From: an uncultured Allobosea sp. | GTDB lineage: Bacteria > Pseudomonadota > Alphaproteobacteria > Rhizobiales > Beijerinckiaceae | Direction of reading: 5' to 3' | Length of the DNA stretch: 64,000 nucleotides | Assembly: GCF_945957345.1 (NCBI RefSeq) | Contig: NZ_CAMFKW010000014.1 | Span: 1-64,000 of the forward strand | Part shown: in pieces, positions 32,912-41,834 of the stretch | Layout: each line of letters opens with the position of its first letter | Numbering within the stretch: the first letter of the stretch is position 1 | Translations under genes and position numbers: made by a program | The notes under the pieces: generated by a model | Databases searched by the model: none | Seen by the model: the letters and a program-made list of their open reading frames with translations, nothing else | Told to the model about the DNA's origin: nothing

Positions 32912-33714
32912 TGGCGGCGGTGATCGAATTCGCGCGGCCCGCCTCGGCGGAAGCGGCGCAGCCCGCCATCGAGGTCAGCCACCTGACCAAGGCGTTCTAC
33001 GACGCCGAAGGCGACCGTGTGACCGTCGCCGTCTCCGATGTCAGCTTCTCGGTGAAGCGCGGCGAGTTCGTCTGCATCGTCGGCCCGAGCGGCTGCGGCA
33101 AGACCACGGTGCTGCGCATCCTGGCCGATCTCGAACGGAAGCTCAGCGGCACGGTGACGCTGCACAGCAAGACCCCGCCGGCCATGGTCTTCCAGGAAGC
33201 CTCCGTCCTGCCCTGGCTCACCGTGTCGGAGAATATCGCCTTTCCGCTGAGCCTGAAGGGCGTGTCCCGCGCCGAGCAAGACAAGCGGGTCGGCGAATTG
33301 CTGGCGCTGACCGGCCTCACCGATTTCGCCAAGGCCCGGCCGCATCAGCTTTCCGGCGGCATGAAGCAGCGCGTCTCGGTGGCGCGCGCGCTCGTCGACG
33401 ACCGCGATATCCTCCTGATGGACGAGCCCTTCGGCGCGCTCGACGAGCAGACCCGTCTCGTCCTGCAGCAGGAATTGCTCCGCATCTGGGAGAGGACCGG
33501 CAAGACCGTCGTCTTCATCACCCATAGCGTCGACGAGGCGCTGACCCTGGCCGACCGCGTGCTGGTCATGTCGCCGCGCCCGGGCACGCTCGTCGCCGAT
33601 CTCGACGTGCCGTTCGAGCGGCCGCGGGACGTCGTCGAGATGCGGCGCGACAAGCGCTTCTGGGACCTGACCTACGAGGTCTGGCGCCTGCTGGCCGCAC
33701 CGGGGAGGGCATGA
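32911..33714 (+). CDS. ABC transporter ATP-binding protein, SsuB/TauB type
   Basis: This 267-residue ATPase has GPSGCGKTT (Walker A, near residue 60), LSGGMKQRVSVARAL (signature) and ILLMDEPFGALDEQT (Walker B). The ATG at 32911 shares its A with the binding-protein stop codon. It pairs with the SsuC-like permease that follows. Confidence 0.94.
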   Translation: MAAVIEFARPASAEAAQPAIEVSHLTKAFYDAEGDRVTVAVSDVSFSVKRGEFVCIVGPSGCGKTTVLRILADLERKLSGTVTLHSKTPPAMVFQEASVLPWLTVSENIAFPLSLKGVSRAEQDKRVGELLALTGLTDFAKARPHQLSGGMKQRVSVARALVDDRDILLMDEPFGALDEQTRLVLQQELLRIWERTGKTVVFITHSVDEALTLADRVLVMSPRPGTLVADLDVPFERPRDVVEMRRDKRFWDLTYEVWRLLAAPGRA

Positions 33715-33715
33715 G

Positions 33716-34531
33716 ATGAGCGTCGCCCCCGTGACCTTGACGGAAGACGAACTGCGCCGGCTCAAGGCGCCGGCCCGGCGCGAGCGGCTGGTCCGGCTCG
33801 CCTCCTATTTCAGCCCACTCTTGCTGTTGCTACTCTGGGAATTGTCGAGCCAGCTCAACCTCATCGACCGGCGCTTCTTCCCGGCGCCGAGCGCGATCGC
33901 TGAGACCGCCTGGCGCATGGTGCTGAGCTTCGAATTGTTCGACCATATCGGCGCGACACTGCGCCGCGTCGGGGTCGGCTACGCCATGGGCGCCGTGCCC
34001 GGCATCGTCATGGGGCTCATCCTCGGCCTGTCGCGGCCAACGCGCCGGGTGCTCGGGCCGATCTTCTCGGCGCTCTATCCCGTGCCGAAGATCGCCATCC
34101 TGCCGCTGATCCTGCTGATCTTCGGCGTGGGCGACGCCTCGAAATTCGTGGTCATCGCGATCGGCGTGTTCTTCCTCATGCTCTACAACACCATGAGCGG
34201 GGTGATGCAGACGCCGCAGATCTACATGGACGTCGCCAAGAATGCCGGCGCGAGCCGCTTCCAGACCTTCCGGCGCATCGCCTTTCCGGCCGCTTTGCCG
34301 AGCATCTTCACGGGTCTGAAGCTCGCCGCCGGCTCCTCTTATATCATCATCGCGGCGGCCGAGTTTTTGGGCGCGCGCAGCGGCGTCGGCTTCTTCATCT
34401 GGGCGTCCTGGCAGACCTTCGCGGTCTCGCGGATGTTCGTCGGCATCGTCGTGATCTCGGCCATGGGCTACCTCACCATCCTCGCGCTGGAGGCACTGGA
34501 GCGGCGCTTCGTGCCCTGGGCGAAGCACTGA
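33716..34531 (+). CDS. ABC transporter permease, SsuC/TauC type
   Basis: This 271-residue permease has about six membrane helices. The family region 'IFSALYPVPKIAILPLILLIFGVGDASKFVVIAIGVFFLM' and the EAA loop 'MDVAKNAGASRFQTFRRIAFPAALPSIFTGLKLA' are clear. It lies directly between the ATPase gene and a GntR regulator in the same direction. Confidence 0.94.
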   Translation: MSVAPVTLTEDELRRLKAPARRERLVRLASYFSPLLLLLLWELSSQLNLIDRRFFPAPSAIAETAWRMVLSFELFDHIGATLRRVGVGYAMGAVPGIVMGLILGLSRPTRRVLGPIFSALYPVPKIAILPLILLIFGVGDASKFVVIAIGVFFLMLYNTMSGVMQTPQIYMDVAKNAGASRFQTFRRIAFPAALPSIFTGLKLAAGSSYIIIAAAEFLGARSGVGFFIWASWQTFAVSRMFVGIVVISAMGYLTILALEALERRFVPWAKH

Positions 34532-34553
34532 CGGCGGCGGAGGCGCAAACCGC

Positions 34554-35273
34554 ATGAGCCTTGACAACAGCCCGGCCGCCGCCGCACAGGCCCCGGTTTC
34601 CGAGCGCATCTATGCCGCGCTCCGGCAGGAGATCATGCGCTGCGAGATCGCACCGGGGACGACGCTCGACGCGGCCGCCATCGCCCGCCGCTATGACGTC
34701 TCGAAGACGCCTGTGCGTGACGCCATGCAGAAGCTCGCCGCCGACGGGCTGATCGCGATCCTGCCGCGCAGCGGCTATCGCGTCGCCCCGATCACCTTTC
34801 AGGCGGTGCACGAAATCCTCGACCTGCGCGCCGCGATCGGCCCGCACGCCGCCCGGCAGGCCGCCCGCTACGCCACGCCGGCCGATATCGCCGAATTGCG
34901 GGCGATCGTCAGGGAATATGCCGCGCCGCTCGATGTCGGCGCCATGCAGCAGGTGGCGCGGCGCTTCCATGTCGCCATTGCCCGCTGCAGCCGCAACAAG
35001 CGCGTCATCGCCCTCTCGGAAAACCTGTTCGACGAGCTCGAACGCCTGCTGCGCTTCGCCATCGACTTCTCCGTGAAGGCCGGCGAGCATTCCGACGAGC
35101 ATACCGCGCTGGTCGATGCGATCGAGGCCGGCGACGGCGAGCGCGCCGCCGCGATCGAGACCGCCCATATCCGGCACGCCCGCGAGTTCCTGATCGAGCG
35201 GTTGATGACGCTGGGCTATCTCTCGGAGAGCGAGATCCGGCTCGGCAGCCCCAAGCGGAGCATGCTGGCATGA
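34554..35273 (+). CDS. GntR-family regulator, FCD subfamily
   Basis: This 239-residue protein has a winged helix at about residues 15-80 ('AIARRYDVSKTPVRDAMQKLAADGLIAILPRSGYRV' spans it) and an FCD domain at about 85-220. It sits inside the operon it probably controls, after the SsuABC-type importer and overlapping the Ldh gene by 4 bases. No separate divergent promoter is present, so autoregulation through the operon promoter upstream of 31892 is likely. Confidence 0.93.
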   Translation: MSLDNSPAAAAQAPVSERIYAALRQEIMRCEIAPGTTLDAAAIARRYDVSKTPVRDAMQKLAADGLIAILPRSGYRVAPITFQAVHEILDLRAAIGPHAARQAARYATPADIAELRAIVREYAAPLDVGAMQQVARRFHVAIARCSRNKRVIALSENLFDELERLLRFAIDFSVKAGEHSDEHTALVDAIEAGDGERAAAIETAHIRHAREFLIERLMTLGYLSESEIRLGSPKRSMLA

Positions 35274-36178
35274 TCGCTGTCCCTGAAGCAGTCGCGCGGC
35301 TTTCGGCCGCGCTTGGCGGCAGCAAGGCCGCGCAGCTTGCGGCAGCAGCCCTGGTCGAGGCCGATGCGCTCGGCCTGCCGCGCTTCGGCATCGCCATGCT
35401 CGACGAATGGGCCGCCGACGCGGTGCAACCCGCAATGGGAGAGCCGCAGGCCGTCCGCTGGCTCGATTGCTCCTCCTCGTTCGCGCCGCTCGCCGTTGCT
35501 GCCGCCACGCTCGATCTGGCGGCAGCCGCCCGGCAATGCGGCGTGGCCGCCATCTTCCTGCGCGGCGTCAGGGGCTTCGGCCGGCTGGCGCCCTTCGTTC
35601 GCCATCTCGCCGATGCCGGGCTCGTCGGCCTCGCCGGCGCCGAAGGGCCGCCCTTCGTCGCGCCGCATGGTGGCACGCAGGCCGTCATCGGCACCAATCC
35701 CCTCGCCATCGCAATGGGGCAGGGCAGCGAGCGCGTGGTCATCGATGTCGCCAGCAGTAGCGCCACCATGGCCGATATCCGTACCGCTCGCGCCACGGGG
35801 AAGGCGTTGCCGGACGGGATCGCTCTGGATGCTGACGGACAGCCCACCAGCATCGCCGCCGAAGTCGCGGCGCTGCTGCCGCGCGACGGCCAGATCGGCT
35901 CGCTGCTGGGGCTCGTCGTCGAGCTCTTGGCCGGAATCGCCGGCGGTGGCCGTGGCGATCCGAAAGGGCGCGGCGTCTTCCTCCTCGCCTTCGATCCGGC
36001 CGCGGCCGGAGAGCGCGTCGACTGGCAAGGCAAGCTGGCCGGCCTGAAGAATGATTGGACGACCGGCGGCGGTCACTGGCCGCGCGGCGGCGGCTTGCCG
36101 GCCGAAGCCGTGCTGGATGCCGCATTTGCTGAGCGCCTCGACGCCTATCTCGCCCGCATGACGGGCCGAGGAGATTGA
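35270..36178 (+). CDS. Ldh-family (malate/L-lactate-type) oxidoreductase
   Basis: This 302-residue protein follows the NAD(P)-dependent Ldh2/MDH type II family. 'ALVEADALGLPRFGIAML', 'FAPLAVAAATLDLAAAARQCGVAAIFLRGVRGFGRLAPF', 'VAPHGGTQAVIGTNPLAIAMG' and 'VVIDVASSSATMADI' follow the family order. The usual 'SNHFGR' motif with its catalytic His is replaced by 'RGFGRL', and the protein is about 40 residues shorter than normal (about 340). Activity on a 2-hydroxy acid or an imine is therefore uncertain. Members reduce pyrroline or piperideine carboxylates, ureidoglycolate or sulfolactate. Confidence 0.8.
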   Translation: MIAVPEAVARLSAALGGSKAAQLAAAALVEADALGLPRFGIAMLDEWAADAVQPAMGEPQAVRWLDCSSSFAPLAVAAATLDLAAAARQCGVAAIFLRGVRGFGRLAPFVRHLADAGLVGLAGAEGPPFVAPHGGTQAVIGTNPLAIAMGQGSERVVIDVASSSATMADIRTARATGKALPDGIALDADGQPTSIAAEVAALLPRDGQIGSLLGLVVELLAGIAGGGRGDPKGRGVFLLAFDPAAAGERVDWQGKLAGLKNDWTTGGGHWPRGGGLPAEAVLDAAFAERLDAYLARMTGRGD

Positions 36179-37479
36179 TGATAACGACAAGTCCCGTTCT
36201 TTCGGTCACGCCGTCCGACGGCCTGATCGACGAGCCGCGCCGCATCACCGTCACCGGCCTCGCGCCCGACGAGCTCGTCGCCATCTCTGCCCGGACGCTA
36301 CGCTCGCGCGGCGTCCTCTGGGACAGTCAGGCGACCTACATGGCCGACGCGCAAGGCGTGGTCGACCTGACGCGCGATGCACCGGTCGGCGGCGATTATG
36401 CCGAGGTCTCGGCCATGGGTCTGCTTTGGAGTCAGCATCCGGCTGGCGGGACGAGCCAGGAACTCTTCGCCGACGACGTCATGCAACCGCTCGTGACGGC
36501 GCTGGTGGCGGAGACCGCCGACGGCATCCGCGTCGAGACGGAGCTCCTCCAGCACTTCGCCGCGCCGGGTGTGACGCGCCGGGAGATCCGGGAGGAGGGG
36601 TTGGTCGGCACGCTGTTCACGCCGGCCGGGCCGGGCCCGCATCCGGTCGTGGTGGTGCTCAACGGCTCGGGCGGCGGCATCAATGAGCCGCGCGGCGCGC
36701 TCTATGCCTCCCATGGCTATCAGGCCTTCGCGCTCGGCTATTTCAAGGCGCCGGGCCTCTCGTCCTTCATCACCGAAACCCCGCTCGAATATCTGGAGAC
36801 GGGTCTGCGCTGGGCGCACCGGGAGCTTCAGCCGCGCGACGGCTTCGTCGCCGTCGCCGGCCAGTCGCGTGGCGGCGAGCTCTCGCTGCTGCTGGGCGCG
36901 ACCTATCCCGATCTGGTCTCGGCCGTGATCGCCTATGTGCCCGGCGCCATGGTCCATGGCGCGCAGGGCGCGGGCGATCCCGCGCGCGGCGGCTGGCAGG
37001 GCGTGACCTGGACGAAGGACGGTGCCCCGCTGCCGCATCTCTGGCAGCAGAACCAAGCGGTGCATTGGCACCCCTGGGCCGGCGATGCCCCGCCCACTCG
37101 GCACCATTCCGTCTTCTTCGAAGGGCTGAAGGATCGGGCCCTGGTGGCGCAGGCGCGCATCCCGGTCGAGCAGATCGCTGGCCCGGTGCTGCTGGTCTCC
37201 GGTCGCGACGACCGCGCCTGGCCCTCCAGCCTCTATTCCCGGATGGTGGTCTCGACATTGGCCCGGCACGGCCATCCGCATCTCGTCCGCCATCTCGATT
37301 TCGACGATGCCGGCCACGCCATCAACCTGCCCTTCGTGCCGACGACGCAGTTGAGCCGCGAGCACCCGGTCTCGAAGGTGCCCTACACCAGCGGCGGCAC
37401 GCCCTCCGGCAATGCCGGGGCCGATGACGGTTCCTGGCGCGGCGTCCTCGCCTTCCTGGCCGAGATCACCCGGCACTGA
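36178..37479 (+). CDS. BAAT-like acyl-CoA thioesterase/alpha-beta hydrolase
   Basis: This 433-residue protein has an N-terminal immunoglobulin-like domain (about residues 5-130; 'LSVTPSDGLIDEPRRITVTGLAP') as in acyl-CoA thioesterases and bile-acid amino-acid transferases. A C-terminal alpha/beta hydrolase follows. The nucleophile is Ser 230 in GQSRGGELSLLLG, with a likely acid in 'SGRDDRAW' and His in 'DFDDAGHAINLPF'. Amino-acid transferases of this family use Cys at the nucleophile; Ser points to hydrolysis. It follows the Ldh gene directly (ATG overlaps the TGA). Bacterial members are poorly characterised. Confidence 0.85.
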   Translation: MITTSPVLSVTPSDGLIDEPRRITVTGLAPDELVAISARTLRSRGVLWDSQATYMADAQGVVDLTRDAPVGGDYAEVSAMGLLWSQHPAGGTSQELFADDVMQPLVTALVAETADGIRVETELLQHFAAPGVTRREIREEGLVGTLFTPAGPGPHPVVVVLNGSGGGINEPRGALYASHGYQAFALGYFKAPGLSSFITETPLEYLETGLRWAHRELQPRDGFVAVAGQSRGGELSLLLGATYPDLVSAVIAYVPGAMVHGAQGAGDPARGGWQGVTWTKDGAPLPHLWQQNQAVHWHPWAGDAPPTRHHSVFFEGLKDRALVAQARIPVEQIAGPVLLVSGRDDRAWPSSLYSRMVVSTLARHGHPHLVRHLDFDDAGHAINLPFVPTTQLSREHPVSKVPYTSGGTPSGNAGADDGSWRGVLAFLAEITRH

Positions 37480-37538
37480 TCCGGCCCGCCCATGCCCTGA
37501 TGCGCAAGCAGACAACCGCTTTTGAAAGGAAGACGGAC

Positions 37539-38429
37539 ATGCCCACGAACGAGCACCTGGCGGGCCAGTGGCGCGAATGGCGCTATGCCCATGTCGCCAC
37601 GATGTTCCGTCCCTATGGCTGGACCGCGCTCGTCGCGCAGTACTGGCTGGAGGAGAGTGACACGAACGTCACGTTCGACCTGCTGCCCGGCTCCTGGTCG
37701 GTCGAGAACGGCCGGGTCATCTTCACCCCGCCGGCCTCGGGGCCGACCCTGTCGGTAAACGGCGAATATCCCACGGGGCCGGTCGAGATCATTCCGGGCC
37801 GCAACCAGACTTATGGCCACGGCAACAGCGTGCCGGTCTATTTCGGGGAGAACGAGGTCGAGGCCATCGAGCGCACAAAGCATGACGGGCTCAAGCTCTT
37901 CGGCGTCCGCGTGCGTGATCCGCGCCAGGCGACCCGCCTGGAGGATGCCGGCGTCACCGCCTTCGACTACGATCCCGCCTGGCGCATCCGCGGCCATTAC
38001 ACGCCGGCCGAGCGCGTCGCCTTCGAGGCCGAGACGGTGGAGGCCGGCGTTCGCGAGAACACGCCGCGCATGGGCACCTTCACCTTCGCCCACAACGGCA
38101 AGAGCTACACCGTCGTGCTCATCGGCAAGGATACGCCGAAGGGTGTGCAGCCGGTCGCCCATGTCCGCGACCTGACCAGCGGTCCCGTCACCTACGGCGC
38201 CGGTCGCGTCATCGAGTTGCAGTTCGCCGATGAAGCCTGCACCCGCATCGACTGGATCGATTTCAACTATGCGGTGGCGCTGCCCTGCGCCTTCACCAAT
38301 TTCGTCACCTGCCCGCTGGTGCCGCCCGAGAACCATCTCGATTTCGAGGTGCTGGCCGGTGAGAAGCGCCCTGCGCAGGGCGTCGTCAGGACGATGACCT
38401 ATCAGCCCAAGGCGGATAACGCGGCCTGA
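37539..38429 (+). CDS. DUF1684-domain protein
   Basis: This 296-residue protein starts at ATG 37539 behind GAAAGGAAG. The C-terminal half shows the DUF1684 signature: 'FTFAHNGKSYTVVLI', 'HVRDLTSGPVTYGAGRVIEL' and 'IDFNYAVALPCAFTNFVTCP', followed by 'PPENHLDFEVLAGEKR'. The two Cys residues of that signature are kept. The family has no established enzymatic role. As the last gene of the SsuABC-GntR-Ldh-hydrolase unit and followed by a strong terminator, it probably belongs to the same pathway. Confidence 0.85.
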   Translation: MPTNEHLAGQWREWRYAHVATMFRPYGWTALVAQYWLEESDTNVTFDLLPGSWSVENGRVIFTPPASGPTLSVNGEYPTGPVEIIPGRNQTYGHGNSVPVYFGENEVEAIERTKHDGLKLFGVRVRDPRQATRLEDAGVTAFDYDPAWRIRGHYTPAERVAFEAETVEAGVRENTPRMGTFTFAHNGKSYTVVLIGKDTPKGVQPVAHVRDLTSGPVTYGAGRVIELQFADEACTRIDWIDFNYAVALPCAFTNFVTCPLVPPENHLDFEVLAGEKRPAQGVVRTMTYQPKADNAA

Positions 38430-38465
38430 GCCGGGCAGGGGCGGGACGCGCTTCGCAAGTCATGC

Positions 38466-38498
38466 TCCCGGACGAAGCGGGTTTCGCTTCGTCCGGGA
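38466..38498. terminator. Strong stem-loop between convergent genes
   Basis: A perfect 14-bp stem (TCCCGGACGAAGCG at 38466-38479 with its complement at 38485-38498) closes a 5-base loop. It lies between the DUF1684 gene (plus) and the MFS gene (minus), so it probably serves both directions, although no long T-run follows. Confidence 0.75.
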
Positions 38499-38516
38499 AG
38501 GATCGTAAGACTGAGC

Positions 38517-39719
38517 TTAGGCCTCGCAGGGGATGGGGCTGCGGCTCTTGCCGAGCCAGACCAGTCCGAGGCCTGCCGCGGCGAGCAGGCCGCCGGCTAC
38601 TGGCACCGCGGCATAGCCGAGGCCGAGGCTGATCACGCCGCCGCCGACGGCCGCGCCGAGCGCATTGCCGAGATTGAAGGCGCCGACATTGATCGAGGAG
38701 GCAAGGCCCGGCGCCTCGCTGGCCGCTTCCATCACCCGCATCTGCACCGGCGGCACGATCGCGAAGGCGGCAGCGCCCCAGGCGAGCAGGCCGATCGCGG
38801 CGCCGAGATGGCTGGTCAGCAGCAGCGGCAGCGCCAGCATGATCACGGCGAGCGCGGCCAGGAAGATCTTCGTCGCACCGTCGAGCGACCAGTCGGCCAG
38901 CCGGCCGCCAAGCCCGTTGCCCAGCGTAAAGCCGACGCCGATCAGGACGAGCGCGAGCGTGACGAAACCATCCGAGCCACCGGTGATCTCCGCCAGGGCC
39001 GGGGCGACATAGGTGTAGAGCGTGAACATGGCGCCGGCGCCCATCACCGTCGTCGCCATGGCGAGCAGCACGGCCGGATGCGTGAGAACGCCGAGCTCGC
39101 GCTTCACGTCCGGCATCTTGCCGGGTTTGCCCTTGGGCAGCGCCAGCCAGAGGGCGGCGATGGCGGCAAGCCCGAGCATCGCGGTGCCGGCGAAGGCCAT
39201 GCGCCAGCCGATCTGCTGGCCGATCCAGGTTGCGGCCGGCACGCCGCCGATATTGGCGATCGTCAGCCCCATGAACATCGCAGCGACCGCGCTCGCCTGC
39301 TTGTCGCGCGGCACGACGCTGGCGGCAACGATGGAGCCGAGGCCGAAGAAGGCGCCGTGATTGAGGCTGGTGACGAGGCGTGCCAGCAGCAGCGTCGTAT
39401 AGCCGGGCGAGAGCGCCGAGAGCAGGTTGCCGATTGTGAAGATCGCCATCAGCAGTATCAGCGCTGTGCGCTTGCCGAAGCGGCTGAAGGCCAGCGTCAT
39501 GATCGGCGCGCCGACCATGACGCCGATCGCATAGGCGCTGACCAGCAGGCCGGCGGTCGGGATCGATACGCCGACGCCGTCGGCGATGACGGGGAGGAGC
39601 CCCATCGGGGAGAATTCGGTCGTGCCGATGCCGAAGGCGCCGATGGCGAGCGCCAGCAGCGCCCAGCGGGCATGGGAGGAGGTTTCGGCCGTCCCGGCCG
39701 TCAAAGCCTTGGTGTTCAT
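38517..39719 (-). CDS. MFS exporter, AraJ/YdhP-like (DHA1 family)
   Basis: This 400-residue protein has about 12 membrane helices. Family features include 'AFGIGTTEFSPMGLLPVIADGVGVSIPTAGLLVSAYAIGVMVGAP' at the start and 'NHGAFFGLGSIVAASVVPRDKQASAVAAMFMGLTIANIGGVP' in the first half. The family exports sugars, drugs or amino acids. It lies downstream of an aldo/keto reductase on the same strand, separated by a palindromic repeat, and both may respond to the LysR regulator at 40846. Confidence 0.92.
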   Translation of the reverse strand: MNTKALTAGTAETSSHARWALLALAIGAFGIGTTEFSPMGLLPVIADGVGVSIPTAGLLVSAYAIGVMVGAPIMTLAFSRFGKRTALILLMAIFTIGNLLSALSPGYTTLLLARLVTSLNHGAFFGLGSIVAASVVPRDKQASAVAAMFMGLTIANIGGVPAATWIGQQIGWRMAFAGTAMLGLAAIAALWLALPKGKPGKMPDVKRELGVLTHPAVLLAMATTVMGAGAMFTLYTYVAPALAEITGGSDGFVTLALVLIGVGFTLGNGLGGRLADWSLDGATKIFLAALAVIMLALPLLLTSHLGAAIGLLAWGAAAFAIVPPVQMRVMEAASEAPGLASSINVGAFNLGNALGAAVGGGVISLGLGYAAVPVAGGLLAAAGLGLVWLGKSRSPIPCEA

Positions 39720-39737
39720 GACGACGTTGTCCTTTTA

Positions 39738-39834
39738 GCATCGGACCGAAAAGTGGAATCCACTTTTCGGAAGAATCCGATGCGATACCAATGGGATAGA
39801 TCATCGTGCGTCCGGTCGGGCGCGCGATGATCTA
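39738..39834. repeat. Composite palindromic intergenic repeat
   Basis: The first unit (39738-39783) is a nested palindrome: GCATCGGA against TCCGATGC outside and CCGAAAAGTGG/CCACTTTTCGG inside. A second stem (TAGATCATCG at 39797-39806 against CGATGATCTA at 39825-39834) follows. The first unit is of a kind I recall as very common in intergenic regions of Hyphomicrobiales genomes. Confidence 0.75.
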
Positions 39835-39848
39835 GGCTTCCGGATATC

Positions 39849-40673
39849 TCAGGCGTCCCAGGCGGGGGCGAGACCGGGAGGATTGACGAGGCGCCCGTCG
39901 GGACGGGCGAGCGTGCCGATCGCCGCCATATCGGTGTCGCTCAGCGTGAAATCGAAGATCGCGGCGTTCTCGGCCACGCGTTCGGGCTTGGCCGTCTTCG
40001 ACAGTGCGACAAAACCCTGCTGGACCAGCCAGCGCAGCGCGACCTGCGCGGCGCTCTTGCCATAGGGCGCGCCGATCTTCTTCAGGACGGGATCGCCCGG
40101 CACCGCGCCGTCGGCCATGCCGTAATAGGCGGTGATCGCGACGCCAGCCGCCTTGGCGGCAGCGGCGACGGCGCGCTGGTCGAGATAAGGGTGGACCTCG
40201 ATCTGGTTGGTGACGATCGGGGCCGGGCTCAGCGCGATCGATTCCCTCATCTGCGCGATGTTCTGGTTGCTCACGCCGATGAAGCGCGTCTTGCCGGCGT
40301 CTTTCACGGCATTCAGCATCGCGATCTGCTCGGCGATCGCGACCTTGTCGGCCGGCCAGTGCAGCAGGAGCAGATCGACCTGGTCGACCTTCAGCTTTTC
40401 GAGGCTCTCATCGACGGAGGCGGCGAACTTTCCGGGGTTGTAATTGTCGACCCAGACCTTGGTGGTCAGGAACAGGTCGTTGCGGCGGGCTCCTGCCTTC
40501 TGCAGGGCGCGTCCGAGCGCGGCCTCGTTGCCGTAGATCTGGGCGGTATCGAAATGGCGCAGGCCCGCTTCGAGAGCGGCGGGAACGACGCGCTCGACCT
40601 CGGCCTCCGTCATCCGGAACACGCCGAAGCCGAGGGCGGGAATCTCTGCGCCATGGGCCTTGATCGTCTGCAT
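39849..40673 (-). CDS. dkgB: Aldo/keto reductase (2,5-diketo-D-gluconate reductase B-like)
   Basis: This 274-residue enzyme shows the AKR catalytic tetrad: Asp and Tyr in 'FDTAQIYGNEAALG', Lys in 'LFLTTKVWVDNY' and His in 'DLLLLHWP'. The C-terminal 'LSKTAKPERVAENAAIFDF' replaces the usual 'IPKS..ERI' NADPH-binding loop. The start at 40673 has an AGGAGAGCAGG site. It reduces aldehydes or keto-sugars with NADPH in the cytoplasm. It is divergent from a LysR gene. Confidence 0.9.
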   Translation of the reverse strand: MQTIKAHGAEIPALGFGVFRMTEAEVERVVPAALEAGLRHFDTAQIYGNEAALGRALQKAGARRNDLFLTTKVWVDNYNPGKFAASVDESLEKLKVDQVDLLLLHWPADKVAIAEQIAMLNAVKDAGKTRFIGVSNQNIAQMRESIALSPAPIVTNQIEVHPYLDQRAVAAAAKAAGVAITAYYGMADGAVPGDPVLKKIGAPYGKSAAQVALRWLVQQGFVALSKTAKPERVAENAAIFDFTLSDTDMAAIGTLARPDGRLVNPPGLAPAWDA

Positions 40674-40816
40674 CCTGCTCTCCTGCGGTCTCCGGTGAAC
40701 GGCATGGCCGGTTCTCCGGTGCATCGGCGACCTGTCCGATACGGCTTTCGGTTCGATGTGTCGGGAAATAGGCCGCAGGCCCCGGCTTGATAATTGGCCC
40801 GCCATCCACTTTATCT

Positions 40817-40831
40817 GTGAAACAATTTCAC
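40817..40831. promoter_or_regulatory. Palindromic site between dkgB-like and LysR genes
   Basis: GTGAAACAATTTCAC is a perfect inverted repeat of 6-bp arms around CAA. It lies 15 bases upstream of the LysR start in the divergent promoter region and is probably the operator of that regulator. Confidence 0.6.
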
Positions 40832-40845
40832 GAGTGGGGTGGCGC

Positions 40846-41748
40846 ATGGACAACCGGGTCGGCGAGATGCAGGTGTTCCAGCGCGTGGTCGAGAGCGGCA
40901 GCTTCTCGGAAGCCGCGCGCCTTCTCCTGATGACGCCCTCGACGGTGAGCAAGCTGATTGGCCGGATCGAGGCCCGCCTTGGCGTGCGCCTGCTCGAACG
41001 CTCGACGCGGCGGCTCTCGCTGACGGCGGAGGGGCAGGTCTTCTACGAACGCAGCCTCGCCTTGCTGGTGGAGCTCGACGAGATCGAGCGGGGCTTGTCG
41101 CAAGGCGCGGCGAGCGCGGACGGCACGATCCGCGTCAACGCCTCCGTCCCGATCGGCACCCTGGCGCTGGAGCCCCTGCTGCCGGCGTTCTGGGCGGAGC
41201 ATCCGCGGATCGTGGTGGATCTCTCGCTCTCCGACGAGATCGTCGATCTCTATCTCGACCGGACCGATGTCGCGTTCCGTGTCGGGCCTTTGCCGGATTC
41301 CAGCATGATGGCGCGCCGGATCGGCGTGGCCCGGCGCAAGATCGTCGCAGCCCCGGCCTATCTTGAACGGCACGGCGTGCCGAAGACGGTCGACGATCTC
41401 GCGGCGCATAACTGCCTGGGCTTCAACTTCCGCCGCTCCGCGCCGGTCTGGCCATTCAGGGAGAGCGGCCGCATCGTCGACCGCGCGGTCCATGGCTCGC
41501 TGCTCGCCAATAACGGCGAGACCGTGCGCCGCATGGCCGTCGCCGGCATCGGGCTTGCTCGCCTCGGCGACTATCATGCTCGCGAGGACATCGCCGCTGG
41601 CCGTCTGGTCGAGGTGTTGTCGGATGTCGTCGAGAGCGACCGGGAGGATGTTCACGCCGTCTATCTCGGCGGGCCGCGCCTGCCGCACCGGGTCAGGCTC
41701 TTCCTCGACTTCGTCTGCCCCCGGCTCGCCGCGTTCCTGGCGGGGTGA
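40846..41748 (+). CDS. LysR-family transcriptional regulator
   Basis: This 300-residue protein has a winged-helix N-terminus (residues 5-62: 'MQVFQRVVESGSFSEAARLLLMTPSTVSKLIGRIEARLG') and a LysR substrate domain (about 90-295). The subtype is the CrgA-like branch that often sits next to oxidoreductases and AraJ-type exporters. ATG 40846 is used because the upstream extension crosses the operator. It probably controls the divergent aldo/keto reductase. Confidence 0.93.
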   Translation: MDNRVGEMQVFQRVVESGSFSEAARLLLMTPSTVSKLIGRIEARLGVRLLERSTRRLSLTAEGQVFYERSLALLVELDEIERGLSQGAASADGTIRVNASVPIGTLALEPLLPAFWAEHPRIVVDLSLSDEIVDLYLDRTDVAFRVGPLPDSSMMARRIGVARRKIVAAPAYLERHGVPKTVDDLAAHNCLGFNFRRSAPVWPFRESGRIVDRAVHGSLLANNGETVRRMAVAGIGLARLGDYHAREDIAAGRLVEVLSDVVESDREDVHAVYLGGPRLPHRVRLFLDFVCPRLAAFLAG

Positions 41749-41834
41749 GGGGAGGCGGAACGCTGCGACGGCGGGCTCGCTGCGAGGCCACCCTTCCCGA
41801 ACGCGCCGGAATGGCCCAAGAATGCCGATCATGG

